From the NCBI GenBank assembly GCA_900770215.1, contig CAAGJW010000097.1, forward strand, positions 1 to 40,373: a stretch of DNA of 40,373 nucleotides, given 5' to 3'. Source of the DNA: Bacteroidales bacterium (GTDB lineage Bacteria > Bacteroidota > Bacteroidia > Bacteroidales > Muribaculaceae). The translations under genes and the position numbers were made by a program. The notes under the pieces were generated by a model, which worked only from the letters and a program-made list of their open reading frames with translations, did no database searches and was not told the origin of the DNA. Of this stretch, positions 33,182 through 40,373 are shown one piece after another. Every line of letters starts with the position of its first letter. The first letter of the stretch is position 1.

Positions 33182-33889
33182 CTACCGCAAAATGGGCCAT
33201 TCGAAATTTTTCATCCTTGCTTCGAGCTCGGCCTCGCGGCCGCCCAGGTAGCTGTTGAGAAGGCGGTGGAAGGCGGGCGAGTGGTCGAAGTGAGTGAGGT
33301 GGGCCAGCTCGTGGCACACGGTAAGGTCGACCAGGTCCTCGGGCAGGAACATGAGCGCCCGCGAGAGCTGTATCACGCCCTGAGTGGTGCAGTGCCCCAG
33401 CTTGCGCAGGCCTCGGCCCACTTGCCAGCCCACCGGCTGCACGCCCAGGCGGGCGGCCACCTCGCGGGCGTGGGGCAGCAGCAGGGCTTGTGCACGCTCG
33501 CCCATGACGGCTTGCAGGGCGCTCGATATCGACCGTGTAGCGCTCTCGCTGCGGTAGTCGATGCCTCGCGGCACGCTCAGCACCACGTCGTCGCCGTCGT
33601 GGCCAAAGATGATGCGCCCGGGCAGCCGGTCTTGCTCGGCAATGGTGGCCTTGCACCCGAAGCAGGCAATGACCTGGCCGCAGTGGTAGCTCACCACCGA
33701 GTGGTTGAGGCGCTCGATGGCCTCGTGGTTGACGGCGAGGAAGCGCTTGAGCGCGTCGAGGGTGGTGCCCAGGGGCAGGGTCACGTGCACGTGGCCGTCT
33801 TTCCACCGGGCGATGAGGCGCCGTGCATCGCGGCGCACGCCTATGTAGACGCGGCCCAGCATGTTGTCGTCGTAGTAATATCTTGGCAC
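33182..33889 (-). CDS. YgjP-like (M48/DUF45) metal-dependent hydrolase
   Basis: This 235-residue protein belongs to the YgjP/DUF45 zincin group. The zinc-binding HELAHLTHFDHSPAF motif is near residue 192, giving HExxH plus a third His at the expected spacing. It is preceded by the family block LGHCTTQGVIQLSRALMFLPEDLVDLTVC. The N-terminal half contains the beta-rich RRDARRLIARWKDGHVHVTLPLG. No signal peptide is seen, so it acts in the cytoplasm. The gene starts 19 bases after nadK and is probably co-transcribed with it. Family members are described as SprT-like metallopeptidases with poorly known substrates. Confidence 0.9.
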   Translation of the reverse strand: MPRYYYDDNMLGRVYIGVRRDARRLIARWKDGHVHVTLPLGTTLDALKRFLAVNHEAIERLNHSVVSYHCGQVIACFGCKATIAEQDRLPGRIIFGHDGDDVVLSVPRGIDYRSESATRSISSALQAVMGERAQALLLPHAREVAARLGVQPVGWQVGRGLRKLGHCTTQGVIQLSRALMFLPEDLVDLTVCHELAHLTHFDHSPAFHRLLNSYLGGREAELEARMKNFEWPILR

Positions 33890-33908
33890 TTGTGTGATTG
33901 TAATGTTG

Positions 33909-34781
33909 CTATCGGTTGTCTTTCCCCCACATGAGCTTGTTGCGCAGCGTGTGGGCGAAGTTGGTGCCTTGCAGCTGTATCACCCCGGTGGTGTGCGGGG
34001 CGCGGGCTATGCGCACGCTGGTGCCGCTTTGCAGCACTGTGCACTGGCCGTCGAGGCTCACCTGGTAGAGCGGGGCGCGGCTGCGGGTGGTGATGTCGAG
34101 CACGGCATCGTCGCGCACCACGATGGGGCGCATGGTGAGGGCGTGGGGCGAAATGGGCGAGAGGGCAAAGCAGCGTGTGGTGGGCTCCATGATGGGGCCG
34201 CCCACGCTCAGGTTGTAGGCCGTGGAGCCTGTGGGGGTGCACACCAGCAGGCCGTCGCCCTTGAAGTTGGTGAGCGGCTGGCCGTCGATGGCGACCGTGA
34301 CGTCGATCATCGACGAGGTCTCCTGGCGCACGATGGCAATCTCGTTGAGTGCATAGGGCAGGGCCAGCGATGCCTGAGCGCTGTCGCAGTGGAGCTCGAG
34401 CATCGACCGGTGCTCGATGCGGTAGCTGCCGGCCGTGAGGGCCTCGACAATGACGGCTGTGTCCTTTACGTCGGCAGTGGTGAGGTAGCCCAGGTGACCC
34501 GAGTTGATGCCCATGATGGGGATGTCCTGGCTGCACACGGCCTGGGCGGTGCGCAGGAAGGTGCCGTCGCCGCCTATGCTCATGATCACCTGGGCATCGA
34601 CCCCGTTTTGCAGCTCGCACTGCTGCATGGGCGGCAGCCCGGGCAGCTGTTGCCTCAGGTAGCGGTCGAAGCCTCGCTCGGCCACGAGTTGCACGCCGCG
34701 TGCTGCCAGGGCGAGCAGCAGTCGCTCGATGTGTACCAGCATGTCGTGCTGGTAGGTGTTGCCTGATATTGCTATTTTCAT
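33909..34781 (-). CDS. nadK: NAD kinase
   Basis: This 290-residue enzyme phosphorylates NAD to NADP. The conserved ATP/NAD site GGDG is at residues 70-73 (SIGGDGTFLRTAQAV). ALNEIAIVR (NE motif) and the glycine-rich PTGSTAYNLSVGGPIM near 180-195 are the other family hallmarks. The length is typical. It is divergent from pdxJ with a 185-base shared upstream region and is followed by the YgjP-like gene. Confidence 0.97.
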   Translation of the reverse strand: MKIAISGNTYQHDMLVHIERLLLALAARGVQLVAERGFDRYLRQQLPGLPPMQQCELQNGVDAQVIMSIGGDGTFLRTAQAVCSQDIPIMGINSGHLGYLTTADVKDTAVIVEALTAGSYRIEHRSMLELHCDSAQASLALPYALNEIAIVRQETSSMIDVTVAIDGQPLTNFKGDGLLVCTPTGSTAYNLSVGGPIMEPTTRCFALSPISPHALTMRPIVVRDDAVLDITTRSRAPLYQVSLDGQCTVLQSGTSVRIARAPHTTGVIQLQGTNFAHTLRNKLMWGKDNR

Positions 34782-34847
34782 TGTAGGTTTACTTCTGTTG
34801 CGCGGTGCAAAAAGCTCATGAAAGTTCCAAAATAAAGGTTAAAACCT

Positions 34848-34877
34848 TTTATTTCTCACTTATTCGTTTTATTTTTG
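34848..34877 (+). promoter_or_regulatory. Probable pdxJ promoter with overlapping inverted repeat
   Basis: tatttttg at 34870-34877 matches TAnnTTTG. The upstream ttta (34848-34851) lies 18 bases before it. An imperfect palindrome centred on aaaggttaaaacctttt (about 34834-34850) overlaps the upstream element and could be an operator. The predicted leader is about 80 bases and contains a small cgcc/ggcg hairpin. Confidence 0.45.
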
Positions 34878-34966
34878 CATGTATCTATCGGCAAAATTAC
34901 AATTATTTTGTAAAAAAAAGCGCCTTGCGGCGTAAAACTGTCGTAGAATCTCAAAAACAAAAAGCG

Positions 34967-35680
34967 ATGATCAATTTAAGTGTAAACATCAACAAAATAG
35001 CCACGTTGCGCAATGCACGCGGAGGCAACGTGCCCAATGTGGAGAATGTTGCCGTCGACTGCGAACGCTTTGGGGCCAACGGCATCACGGTGCACCCGCG
35101 CCCCGACGAGCGCCACATACGCCGCTCCGACGTCTACGCCCTGCGCCCGCTCATACGCACCGAGTTCAACATCGAGGGCTATCCCACTGCCGACTTCATG
35201 ACCCTGGTGCTGCAAGTCAAGCCCACGCAGGTGACCCTTGTGCCCGACGCCCCCGACGCTCTCACCTCGACCGCCGGCTGGGAGGTGGCCCCCAACATGG
35301 AGTTTCTCACGGGCATCGTGACGCGCCTGCAGGATGCGGGCATACGCACGAGCATCTTTGTGAGCACCGATGTGGAAAACATACGCCAGGCTGCCAAGAC
35401 GGGCACCGACCGCGTTGAGCTCTACACCGAGCCCTATGCCCAGCTCTATCCCACCGACCCCGAGCGGGCCGTGGCCCCCTTTGTGACCGCCGCCGAGGCC
35501 GCCCACAACGCCGGGCTGGGGGTGAACGCCGGCCACGACTTGAGCCTGGAAAACCTCAAGTACTTCAAGGATCACGTGCATCACCTGCTCGAGGTGTCGA
35601 TAGGCCACCAGCTCATAAGCGACGCCCTCTACCTGGGCCTGGAGCAGACCATCAAGGCCTACAAGGAGTGCCTGAAGTGA
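34967..35680 (+). CDS. pdxJ: Pyridoxine 5'-phosphate synthase
   Basis: This 237-residue TIM-barrel enzyme makes pyridoxine 5'-phosphate from 1-deoxyxylulose 5-phosphate and 3-amino-2-oxopropyl phosphate, the last ring-forming step of DXP-dependent vitamin B6 synthesis. Family segments LSVNINKIATLRNARG at the N-terminus, GANGITVHPRPDERHIR, VTLVPDAPDALTSTAGW and GLGVNAGHDLSLENL are all present. The ATG at 34967 was chosen because the upstream in-frame extension to 34805 is AT-rich leader DNA unrelated to PdxJ. It lies 51 bases before exbB. Confidence 0.97.
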   Translation: MINLSVNINKIATLRNARGGNVPNVENVAVDCERFGANGITVHPRPDERHIRRSDVYALRPLIRTEFNIEGYPTADFMTLVLQVKPTQVTLVPDAPDALTSTAGWEVAPNMEFLTGIVTRLQDAGIRTSIFVSTDVENIRQAAKTGTDRVELYTEPYAQLYPTDPERAVAPFVTAAEAAHNAGLGVNAGHDLSLENLKYFKDHVHHLLEVSIGHQLISDALYLGLEQTIKAYKECLK

Positions 35681-35731
35681 GCCTGGACACAACTCCCACG
35701 ACAATTTATAATCGTACACATAAATCACAAC

Positions 35732-36427
35732 ATGACAATTCTCAACATGATTCTGGCACAGGCTGCAGGCGCTGCACAGGCAGGCACCGCCCCGGCCGTT
35801 GCCACCGAGAGCCTGTGGGACCTCACCCTTGCAGGCGGATGGCTCATGATACCGCTGGCCTTGCTGCTGGTGGTGAGCATTTACATTTTCTTTGAGCGCG
35901 TCTTCGCCATCAACCACGTGGGCAAGGAAGACAACAAAGCCTTCATGCAGCAGATACGCGACCACATCCACGCCGGGCGCATCGAGGAGGCCCAGAAGCT
36001 GTGCCAGGCCACCAACTCGCCCTATGGCCGCATGATAGCCAAGGGCGTGGCCCGCATAGGGCGCCCCATGAACGACGTGCTCGTGGCCGTCGAAAACGTG
36101 GGCAACATGGAGGTGGCCAACCTGGAGAAGGGCTTCTCGTGGCTGGCTACCACCGCCGCAGGCGCTCCCATGATAGGCTTCCTGGGCACCGTGACCGGCA
36201 TGGTGCAGGCCTTCATGGCCCTGGCCAAGGCAGGCACCAGCGCCAACGTCACCATCCTGAGCCAAGGCATCTACGAGGCCTTGGTCACCACCGTGGCCGG
36301 CCTCATCGTGGGCATCGTGGCCATGTTTGCCTACAACTACCTCACCAGCCGCGTGAGCAAGGTGATGAACAAGCTCGAGCGCAGCACAATGGAATTTATG
36401 GACCTGCTCAACGAACCCGCTAAATAA
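35732..36427 (+). CDS. exbB: ExbB/TolQ-family proton channel subunit
   Basis: This 231-residue inner-membrane protein has three hydrophobic segments: about residues 28-52 (GGWLMIPLALLLVVSIYIFFE), then the conserved pair around TTAAGAPMIGFLGTVTGMVQAFMAL and YEALVTTVAGLIVGIVAMFAYNYL. This is the ExbB/MotA/TolQ domain that forms the proton channel with ExbD and energises TonB-linked outer-membrane transporters. It precedes exbD by 14 bases. Naming as ExbB rather than TolQ rests on the TonB-like gene in the operon. Confidence 0.95.
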   Translation: MTILNMILAQAAGAAQAGTAPAVATESLWDLTLAGGWLMIPLALLLVVSIYIFFERVFAINHVGKEDNKAFMQQIRDHIHAGRIEEAQKLCQATNSPYGRMIAKGVARIGRPMNDVLVAVENVGNMEVANLEKGFSWLATTAAGAPMIGFLGTVTGMVQAFMALAKAGTSANVTILSQGIYEALVTTVAGLIVGIVAMFAYNYLTSRVSKVMNKLERSTMEFMDLLNEPAK

Positions 36428-36441
36428 AACTCTATAAGGAA

Positions 36442-36942
36442 ATGGCATTAAAACGACAACATGAATCAATGTCGATGTTCAGCATGGCATCGATGACCGA
36501 TGTCATCTTCCTGCTGCTCATCTTCTTCATGGTCACCTCCACCTTTGTGTCGCCCTCGGCGCTCGAGGTGAACCTGCCCCAAAGCAGCCAGACCACCTCG
36601 CTCAAGCCCACCTCGCGCATCTATATCGACTCGCTGCAGCACATGTGGTACACCACGGCCGACTCGCTCAAGGAGAGCGAGCCCCGGCCGCTGCCCGTCG
36701 ACGAGCTCGACGCCTTCCTCACCCAGGTGAAAAACGAGAGCGACCCCGCCCACCAGTTTGTGGCCGTGCATGCCGACCAGGCCGTGCCCTACGGCCGCAT
36801 CGTGGAGGTGCTCGATGCAGGCTCGCGGGTGGGCCTCAAGGTGGTGCTTGCCACCAAGCCCACGCAGGCGAGCATCGACCGCCAGGCTGCCCAAGAAGAG
36901 GAGCAGCAGCAGCCTGCCCCGGTGCAGGGACTGCCCCAGTAG
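36442..36942 (+). CDS. exbD: ExbD/TolR-family energy transduction protein
   Basis: This 166-residue protein has a single N-terminal helix with the protonatable Asp in SMTDVIFLLLIFFMVTSTF (Asp near residue 20). A periplasmic domain follows, containing FVAVHADQAVPYGRIVEVLDAGSRVGLKVVLATKP, the ExbD/TolR fold. The C-terminus has a Gln/Pro-rich tail. It sits between exbB and the TonB-like gene. The subfamily (ExbD versus TolR) is not decided by sequence alone. Confidence 0.95.
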   Translation: MALKRQHESMSMFSMASMTDVIFLLLIFFMVTSTFVSPSALEVNLPQSSQTTSLKPTSRIYIDSLQHMWYTTADSLKESEPRPLPVDELDAFLTQVKNESDPAHQFVAVHADQAVPYGRIVEVLDAGSRVGLKVVLATKPTQASIDRQAAQEEEQQQPAPVQGLPQ

Positions 36943-36966
36943 TCCCCAATGCTATCACACTGACTC

Positions 36967-37854
36967 ATGGAACAAAATAATAGAAGCAAAATATGGTCAC
37001 TCATCATCACGTTGCTGCTCAGCGTGGCAATTGTGATGTTTCTGTTGTACTACAACCTGAGCGTGCAATATCCGCCCAAGGGCATGGAGCGACTGGCCCA
37101 GATGGACCAGGACTCTATCTATGTCGACATGATGGCCGACATCCCGCTGGGCGGCGCCCAGGAGCTGGAATCGGGCGAGAACGTTGCAACCAGCAACAAC
37201 GAGGCCGAGGACGGTCCTGCTGCCGCCGACCAGGGCCCCGACCAGCCTGCCCAGCCCCAGGCCGAGGGCGATGACCGCGACGATGCCGGCCAGCCCTCGC
37301 CCGTGCAGCCCAGAACCATCACCAGCACTGCACCCTCGCCCATGAAGGTGAAGGAAACCACCCGGGCCGTGCAGCGGCCCAAGCCTGGCGCCGCCCGCAA
37401 TGCCAAGCCCACGTCGCCCACGCGCGTGAAGGCGGCCACGGCCACCAAGACCACCGGCACGGCCCAGCGCTCGTCGCAGGCCAATGCCATAGGGCAAAAG
37501 ATGCGCAACGCCTTCGGCAGGGGCGGCAGCAACACGGGCAGCGCCACAGGGCGCTCCACGGCCTCGGGTGCCGGCGGCACCTCGGCGAGCGGTCACGGCT
37601 CGCTGGGCAGCGGGCTGGTGGGCTACACCGTGGCCTATTGGGGCCGCCCCCACAGCCGCTACGAGGGCACTGTGGTGGTGCGCGTGCACGTGAGCGCACG
37701 CGGCCAGGTGACGCGGGCCGAGATTGCCGGCGGCACCATCAGCGACGCCGCAGCGCGCCAGAGCTGCCTGAGCGAGTCCTACAAGTGCCGCTTCTCGGTG
37801 CCGCTCAACCGCACCACCGAGGGCATAGGCACCATCATTTGGCGCTTTGTGTAG
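36967..37854 (+). CDS. TonB-like energy transducer
   Basis: This 295-residue protein has one membrane helix at about residues 12-32, then a long low-complexity Pro/Ala/Gln/Thr region (about 65-215, with GRGGSNTGSATG) able to span the periplasm. The C-terminal domain starts VAYWGRPHSRYEGTVVVRVHVSARGQVTRAEI. That strand pattern resembles TonB C-terminal domains, though the usual YP motif and end are not clearly matched. As third gene of the exbB-exbD set, it probably contacts TonB-dependent receptors. A strong hairpin terminator follows. Confidence 0.85.
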   Translation: MEQNNRSKIWSLIITLLLSVAIVMFLLYYNLSVQYPPKGMERLAQMDQDSIYVDMMADIPLGGAQELESGENVATSNNEAEDGPAAADQGPDQPAQPQAEGDDRDDAGQPSPVQPRTITSTAPSPMKVKETTRAVQRPKPGAARNAKPTSPTRVKAATATKTTGTAQRSSQANAIGQKMRNAFGRGGSNTGSATGRSTASGAGGTSASGHGSLGSGLVGYTVAYWGRPHSRYEGTVVVRVHVSARGQVTRAEIAGGTISDAAARQSCLSESYKCRFSVPLNRTTEGIGTIIWRFV

Positions 37855-37877
37855 CCTCGCTCGGCAATCGACACAAG

Positions 37878-37926
37878 CAAGTGGCCGAAACCACCGCACA
37901 GGCGTGCCGTGAGTTTCGGCCACTTG
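37878..37926 (+). terminator. Terminator of the pdxJ-exbB-exbD-tonB operon
   Basis: A perfect 14-bp stem (caagtggccgaaac with gtttcggccacttg) has a 21-base loop, 23 bases past the TonB-like stop codon. Confidence 0.75.
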
Positions 37927-38007
37927 TGCTCTCGTGCGACAGCATGGCCTGCGTTTTTCCTCTCAGCTGAAAATCAATGGCAATAGGCATGAATTCCTCC
38001 AAGCCTA

Positions 38008-38349
38008 ACGGGGCTTGCCGCGGGAGAATAATGCCGCGGTTGCAGGGGCCAAGCGCTCGCCCGTGAGGGCTCGCTCCACCGCCTGCCTAAGAGCTGCCGC
38101 TCCCGTTCGGGAGCTTGGCGGCGGTGCCGCAGCTGCCGTGGAACTCGCGGTTGTGCTGGCGGCATTTGGTGGGTGCGGACGGCCACAAGGGCCGCACCCT
38201 GCCACTGGCCGAAAACAGGGCTGCCTGGCGGGCGATGTGGGGCGTGGCGGTAGCCCCTGAAGCGGGCGACAGCATTTAGGCAGGCGGTGGAGCGAGCGGC
38301 AGCGAGCGCAACCCCTGCATTGTGGTCCCCGCACTCAGGCAAGCCCCGT
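38008..38349. repeat. GC-rich nested inverted-repeat element
   Basis: Four pairs of arms nest inside each other: 38008-38019 with 38338-38349 (12 bp), 38041-38048 with 38312-38319 (8 bp), 38053-38060 with 38302-38309 (8 bp) and 38069-38090 with 38276-38297 (22 bp, perfect). The interior (38091-38275) adds local hairpins such as gctccc-gttc-gggagc (38099-38114) and gggtgcgg/ccgcaccc (38171-38199). Another hairpin (gggtgg/ccaccc) follows at 38352-38371. The element is much richer in GC than the RHS-linked genes beside it. It could be a structured RNA, a MITE-like mobile repeat or a very large terminator; the sequence alone does not decide. Short open frames here look like composition artefacts. 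Confidence 0.75.
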
Positions 38350-38416
38350 AGGGGTGGCAGAGTTACCACCCACCCGCAGCTTGCGCCCCGCCGCATCATC
38401 GATAAATATCAATATG

Positions 38417-38956
38417 TCAATAATACGTTTTGCCATAGATGTCTATTACCGGCATTCGATTTATTTCCTCCATCCGTTGTTTTAAGTATTGAAGTCGAGA
38501 AAACCTCTTTCGATCCCATCCTTCTACCATAGAGTAAGGTAGAATCATGAATTGGGCATAGAAAATGGTGTTATTATATTGTACATATCTATTAAATAAG
38601 TTATATGGAGTAAAAATATATGGCATTTTTCTGATGTACTCTTTTACCAACTTTTCTGCATTAGGATTTTTACAATTCTCATTAAATTTAGATGTGCTTC
38701 GAAATTTAATGCTGTCTACCTGCCACAAGCTGTTGTAATAAACACGAGCCAATCCTGGCCAATTGCCAGGAGTGATAAAATAATTGGTCATGCTGTCGCC
38801 AAAAACGTCCAGCAGCAGGACGAGGCTTTGAGCTTGAGCCTTTAGCCAGGCGTCTTCTGGATTGTCAGTCACAATAATTGTTTGTCCCCTCATGTTTTGA
38901 TGGAGAAACCCGAGCGCACTCGATAATAGTAACAGGCCTAAAACAAATTTTCTCAT
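38417..38956 (-). CDS. Secreted small protein in the RHS cassette, candidate immunity protein
   Basis: This 179-residue protein has a signal peptide at about residues 1-24 (MRKFVLGLLLLSSALGFLHQ) and no other motif I recognise. The mature part is mixed helical, rich in Tyr, Phe and Asn (TPYNLFNRYVQYNNTIFYAQF). Its ATG overlaps the stop of the upstream gene as ATGA, so translation is coupled. Low GC matches that gene and the toxin domain, unlike the GC-rich backbone. An immunity or accessory role in the periplasm is inferred from position alone. Confidence 0.7.
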   Translation of the reverse strand: MRKFVLGLLLLSSALGFLHQNMRGQTIIVTDNPEDAWLKAQAQSLVLLLDVFGDSMTNYFITPGNWPGLARVYYNSLWQVDSIKFRSTSKFNENCKNPNAEKLVKEYIRKMPYIFTPYNLFNRYVQYNNTIFYAQFMILPYSMVEGWDRKRFSRLQYLKQRMEEINRMPVIDIYGKTYY

Positions 38957-39600
38957 TTTAATTTCAAAATTTTAAGCAATGTATTTGGAATGATTGCCAA
39001 TGGCACATTACCTGTGGAAAAAGCCTTATACAAACTTGGCTGAATGGCAGCAGCGCCAGTTTTATTTTTGCACAGATTTTTGGGTAAAATTCCCTGTGGG
39101 TTATTGTTCCCCCTAACTCGGTAGACTTCAATGCTCCCATCCTGCTGGTTGAAAGCAAACAAATAATAGAATAGGCTCAAAGATGTTTCCGAAATTCCCA
39201 AATAGCTATACGTGTCGATTTTATTCTTTAATTGTTGAGTGATAAAGAACGCATCGACGGTAAATATGTTATCCTGGATGACCGAGAAAAACAATGCAGT
39301 CTTATGAAAAATTGTTTCCCCGTCATAGCCTCTTTTAAAATCATAAGTTTCACTTCTTTCTTTCTTCTTATAGAGATCGTCATAAAGAATTGGCCTTATT
39401 GAATCGTTGGCTTCGTTTAGGAAGCAGACACTATTTAAATCGTACAAATTCTTTTGAATAACTATATCGTTTTCATTCAAGTCCAAATCCTTTAGGATAT
39501 AATCCACAGCATGATTATAGAGAGCAGAATCGTTTGCGGCAGGAGTCTGGCAAAAATAAAGAACAGAAATAAATAATAATATGTAAAACCGATAGTTCAT
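38953..39600 (-). CDS. Secreted protein directly after the RHS toxin tip, candidate immunity protein
   Basis: This 215-residue protein has an N-terminal signal peptide (MNYRFYILLFISVLYFCQTPAA, cleavage near 22). The rest has no family I recognise and contains AVDYILKDLDLNENDIVIQ and GYDGETIFHKTALFFSVIQDN. The start codon overlaps the RHS stop as ATGA, the tightest possible coupling, which is the usual place for an immunity gene. The AT-rich base use matches the toxin domain. If it is the immunity protein, its export implies protection in the periplasm or at the envelope. Confidence 0.72.
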   Translation of the reverse strand: MNYRFYILLFISVLYFCQTPAANDSALYNHAVDYILKDLDLNENDIVIQKNLYDLNSVCFLNEANDSIRPILYDDLYKKKERSETYDFKRGYDGETIFHKTALFFSVIQDNIFTVDAFFITQQLKNKIDTYSYLGISETSLSLFYYLFAFNQQDGSIEVYRVRGNNNPQGILPKNLCKNKTGAAAIQPSLYKAFSTGNVPLAIIPNTLLKILKLK

Positions 39601-40373
39601 AATCCTCTATTTCTTTGGAAATTCCTTGTCTTTATGTATTTTGAAGTCCTATATGGCGGGACTCCGAGTTGTATTGCACAAAGGGCATTTTGGTCAAAAG
39701 GGAGATAGCCGCATCCATTATCATACTCTGTAAGGACAATTGCCGAATAATTCATCCGTTGTCCAAAGTTTAACCCTGTTGCATTCAACTCTTCCCTTAT
39801 GATATTCATATTATCCACCACTGAACCTGTGCCATAATTCTCAGAGACATCACTCAGAGAACCTCCAGCCCCTGTATGGTATAGTTCATGTAAGAAAACC
39901 ATCCCCCAGCCTAAAGTTCTGCTGTCAAGATTATGGGAATTTTTGATAAAGTTATTAATCTGAGTCGCTGAAAGACCTATTTGGCTTCCTCCTGATGGAG
40001 CAGTAGAGTTTCTATTTGAAACAAAAACTTCAACTTCTTTTCCATCAATAATATTTATCAATAGATCTCTTGCCGTTTTGCTTCCTCCTTCATATATTGG
40101 ATTACCGCTTGAATCTTTGGAATAGATTAATTTGTCGTCAGAAATATACAGCGACAAACCCGTGATCAGCTTTAAATCTTCAACAATGTTCTGTACATAG
40201 TCTGTATTACAAATTTTATCCATTTCGATAGGCTGCTGCATGTTGAGGGTTTCCCCGGTGGGGTCGGTGAAGCGCACGGGGTTGCCGGCGCACCACAGGT
40301 AGGGGCTGAGGCCGCTGTATTTCTCGGCCAGGGGGTCTTGGGTTGTGGTGCGGCCCAGGGCTGGATCCATGTG
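39597..40373 (-). CDS. RHS-repeat protein, C-terminal tip with zinc-metallopeptidase toxin domain (partial)
   Basis: The gene enters from the right edge; 258 residues plus the stop are visible. The first 40 residues are the end of the conserved RHS core (DPALGRTTTQDPLAEKYSGLSPYLWCAGNPVRFTDPTGE; the family usually has GRW/GRF after GR). After that the sequence becomes AT-rich and unrelated to the core: a variable domain with ITGLSLYISDDK, ARDLLINIIDG, then VFLHELYHTGAGG. HELYH is an HExxH zinc site at about residues 161-165, and a downstream Glu in MNIIREELN (about 193-194) could be the third ligand. The layout resembles M91/NleD-like metallopeptidase toxins carried by RHS proteins. Two small exported proteins follow with ATGA overlaps. 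Confidence 0.85.
   Translation of the reverse strand, partial: HMDPALGRTTTQDPLAEKYSGLSPYLWCAGNPVRFTDPTGETLNMQQPIEMDKICNTDYVQNIVEDLKLITGLSLYISDDKLIYSKDSSGNPIYEGGSKTARDLLINIIDGKEVEVFVSNRNSTAPSGGSQIGLSATQINNFIKNSHNLDSRTLGWGMVFLHELYHTGAGGSLSDVSENYGTGSVVDNMNIIREELNATGLNFGQRMNYSAIVLTEYDNGCGYLPFDQNALCAIQLGVPPYRTSKYIKTRNFQRNRGL

Noticed and set aside
34805..34966. 54-codon N-terminal extension of pdxJ
   Set aside because: PdxJ proteins start at MINLSVN; the extension is AT-rich leader containing a promoter-like box.
38005..38334. 109-codon minus-strand frame over the inverted-repeat element
   Set aside because: Pro/Arg/Ala-rich translation follows from the GC-rich repeat; several frames are open on both strands and none shows a known domain.

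Overview
The window reads as a chromosomal segment of a GC-rich gut-type Bacteroidales, with Muribaculaceae or a relative the best guess. The evidence is a SusC/SusD pair, PorZ-like propeller proteins with type A sorting-like tails, a C-terminally extended LysS, the pdxJ-exbB-exbD-tonB order, and several promoters matching the Bacteroidetes TTTG-N19/20-TAnnTTTG pattern. The family assignment is inference; no rRNA, tRNA or CRISPR array was seen.

Layout. 291-6303 (+) is a compact SusC, SusD and lipoprotein uptake operon with no glycoside hydrolase or regulator beside it. 6510-10329 (+) holds a GH3-type acyl-amido synthetase, a small membrane protein and an LTA-synthase-like sulfatase-fold membrane enzyme. 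10326-13064 (-) holds a GT4 glycosyltransferase and an NfeD/SPFH membrane pair. 13235-14908 (-) is an unrecognised secreted protein. 15323-20686 (+) is a housekeeping run, ybeY-mnmG-apt-uvrC-dtd, with a near-perfect parS (ParB-binding) site directly after mnmG. 20707-22625 (-) is an OmpR-family response regulator and histidine kinase pair. A gene-poor stretch follows to 23547. 23548-24555 (-) is a LysM glucosaminidase, divergent by one base from cdd (24557-25024, +). 25130-30435 (-) contains two tandem PorZ-like proteins and a small membrane-anchored protein. 30609-34781 (-) carries lysS, an Lrp-family regulator, a YgjP-like metallopeptidase and nadK. 34967-37854 (+) carries pdxJ and an ExbB-ExbD-TonB energy transduction set, which could energise SusC-type transporters such as the one at the left end.

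The right end is the most unusual part. A GC-rich nested inverted-repeat element (38008-38349) separates the TonB operon from an AT-rich three-gene cassette on the minus strand. That cassette is the C-terminal tip of an RHS-repeat protein (cut by the window edge) whose conserved core switches abruptly to an AT-rich domain with an HELYH zinc-metallopeptidase motif, followed by two small signal-peptide proteins each coupled by ATGA overlaps. I read it as a polymorphic toxin with candidate immunity proteins. The toxin domain and the two partners are the best candidates for something undescribed.
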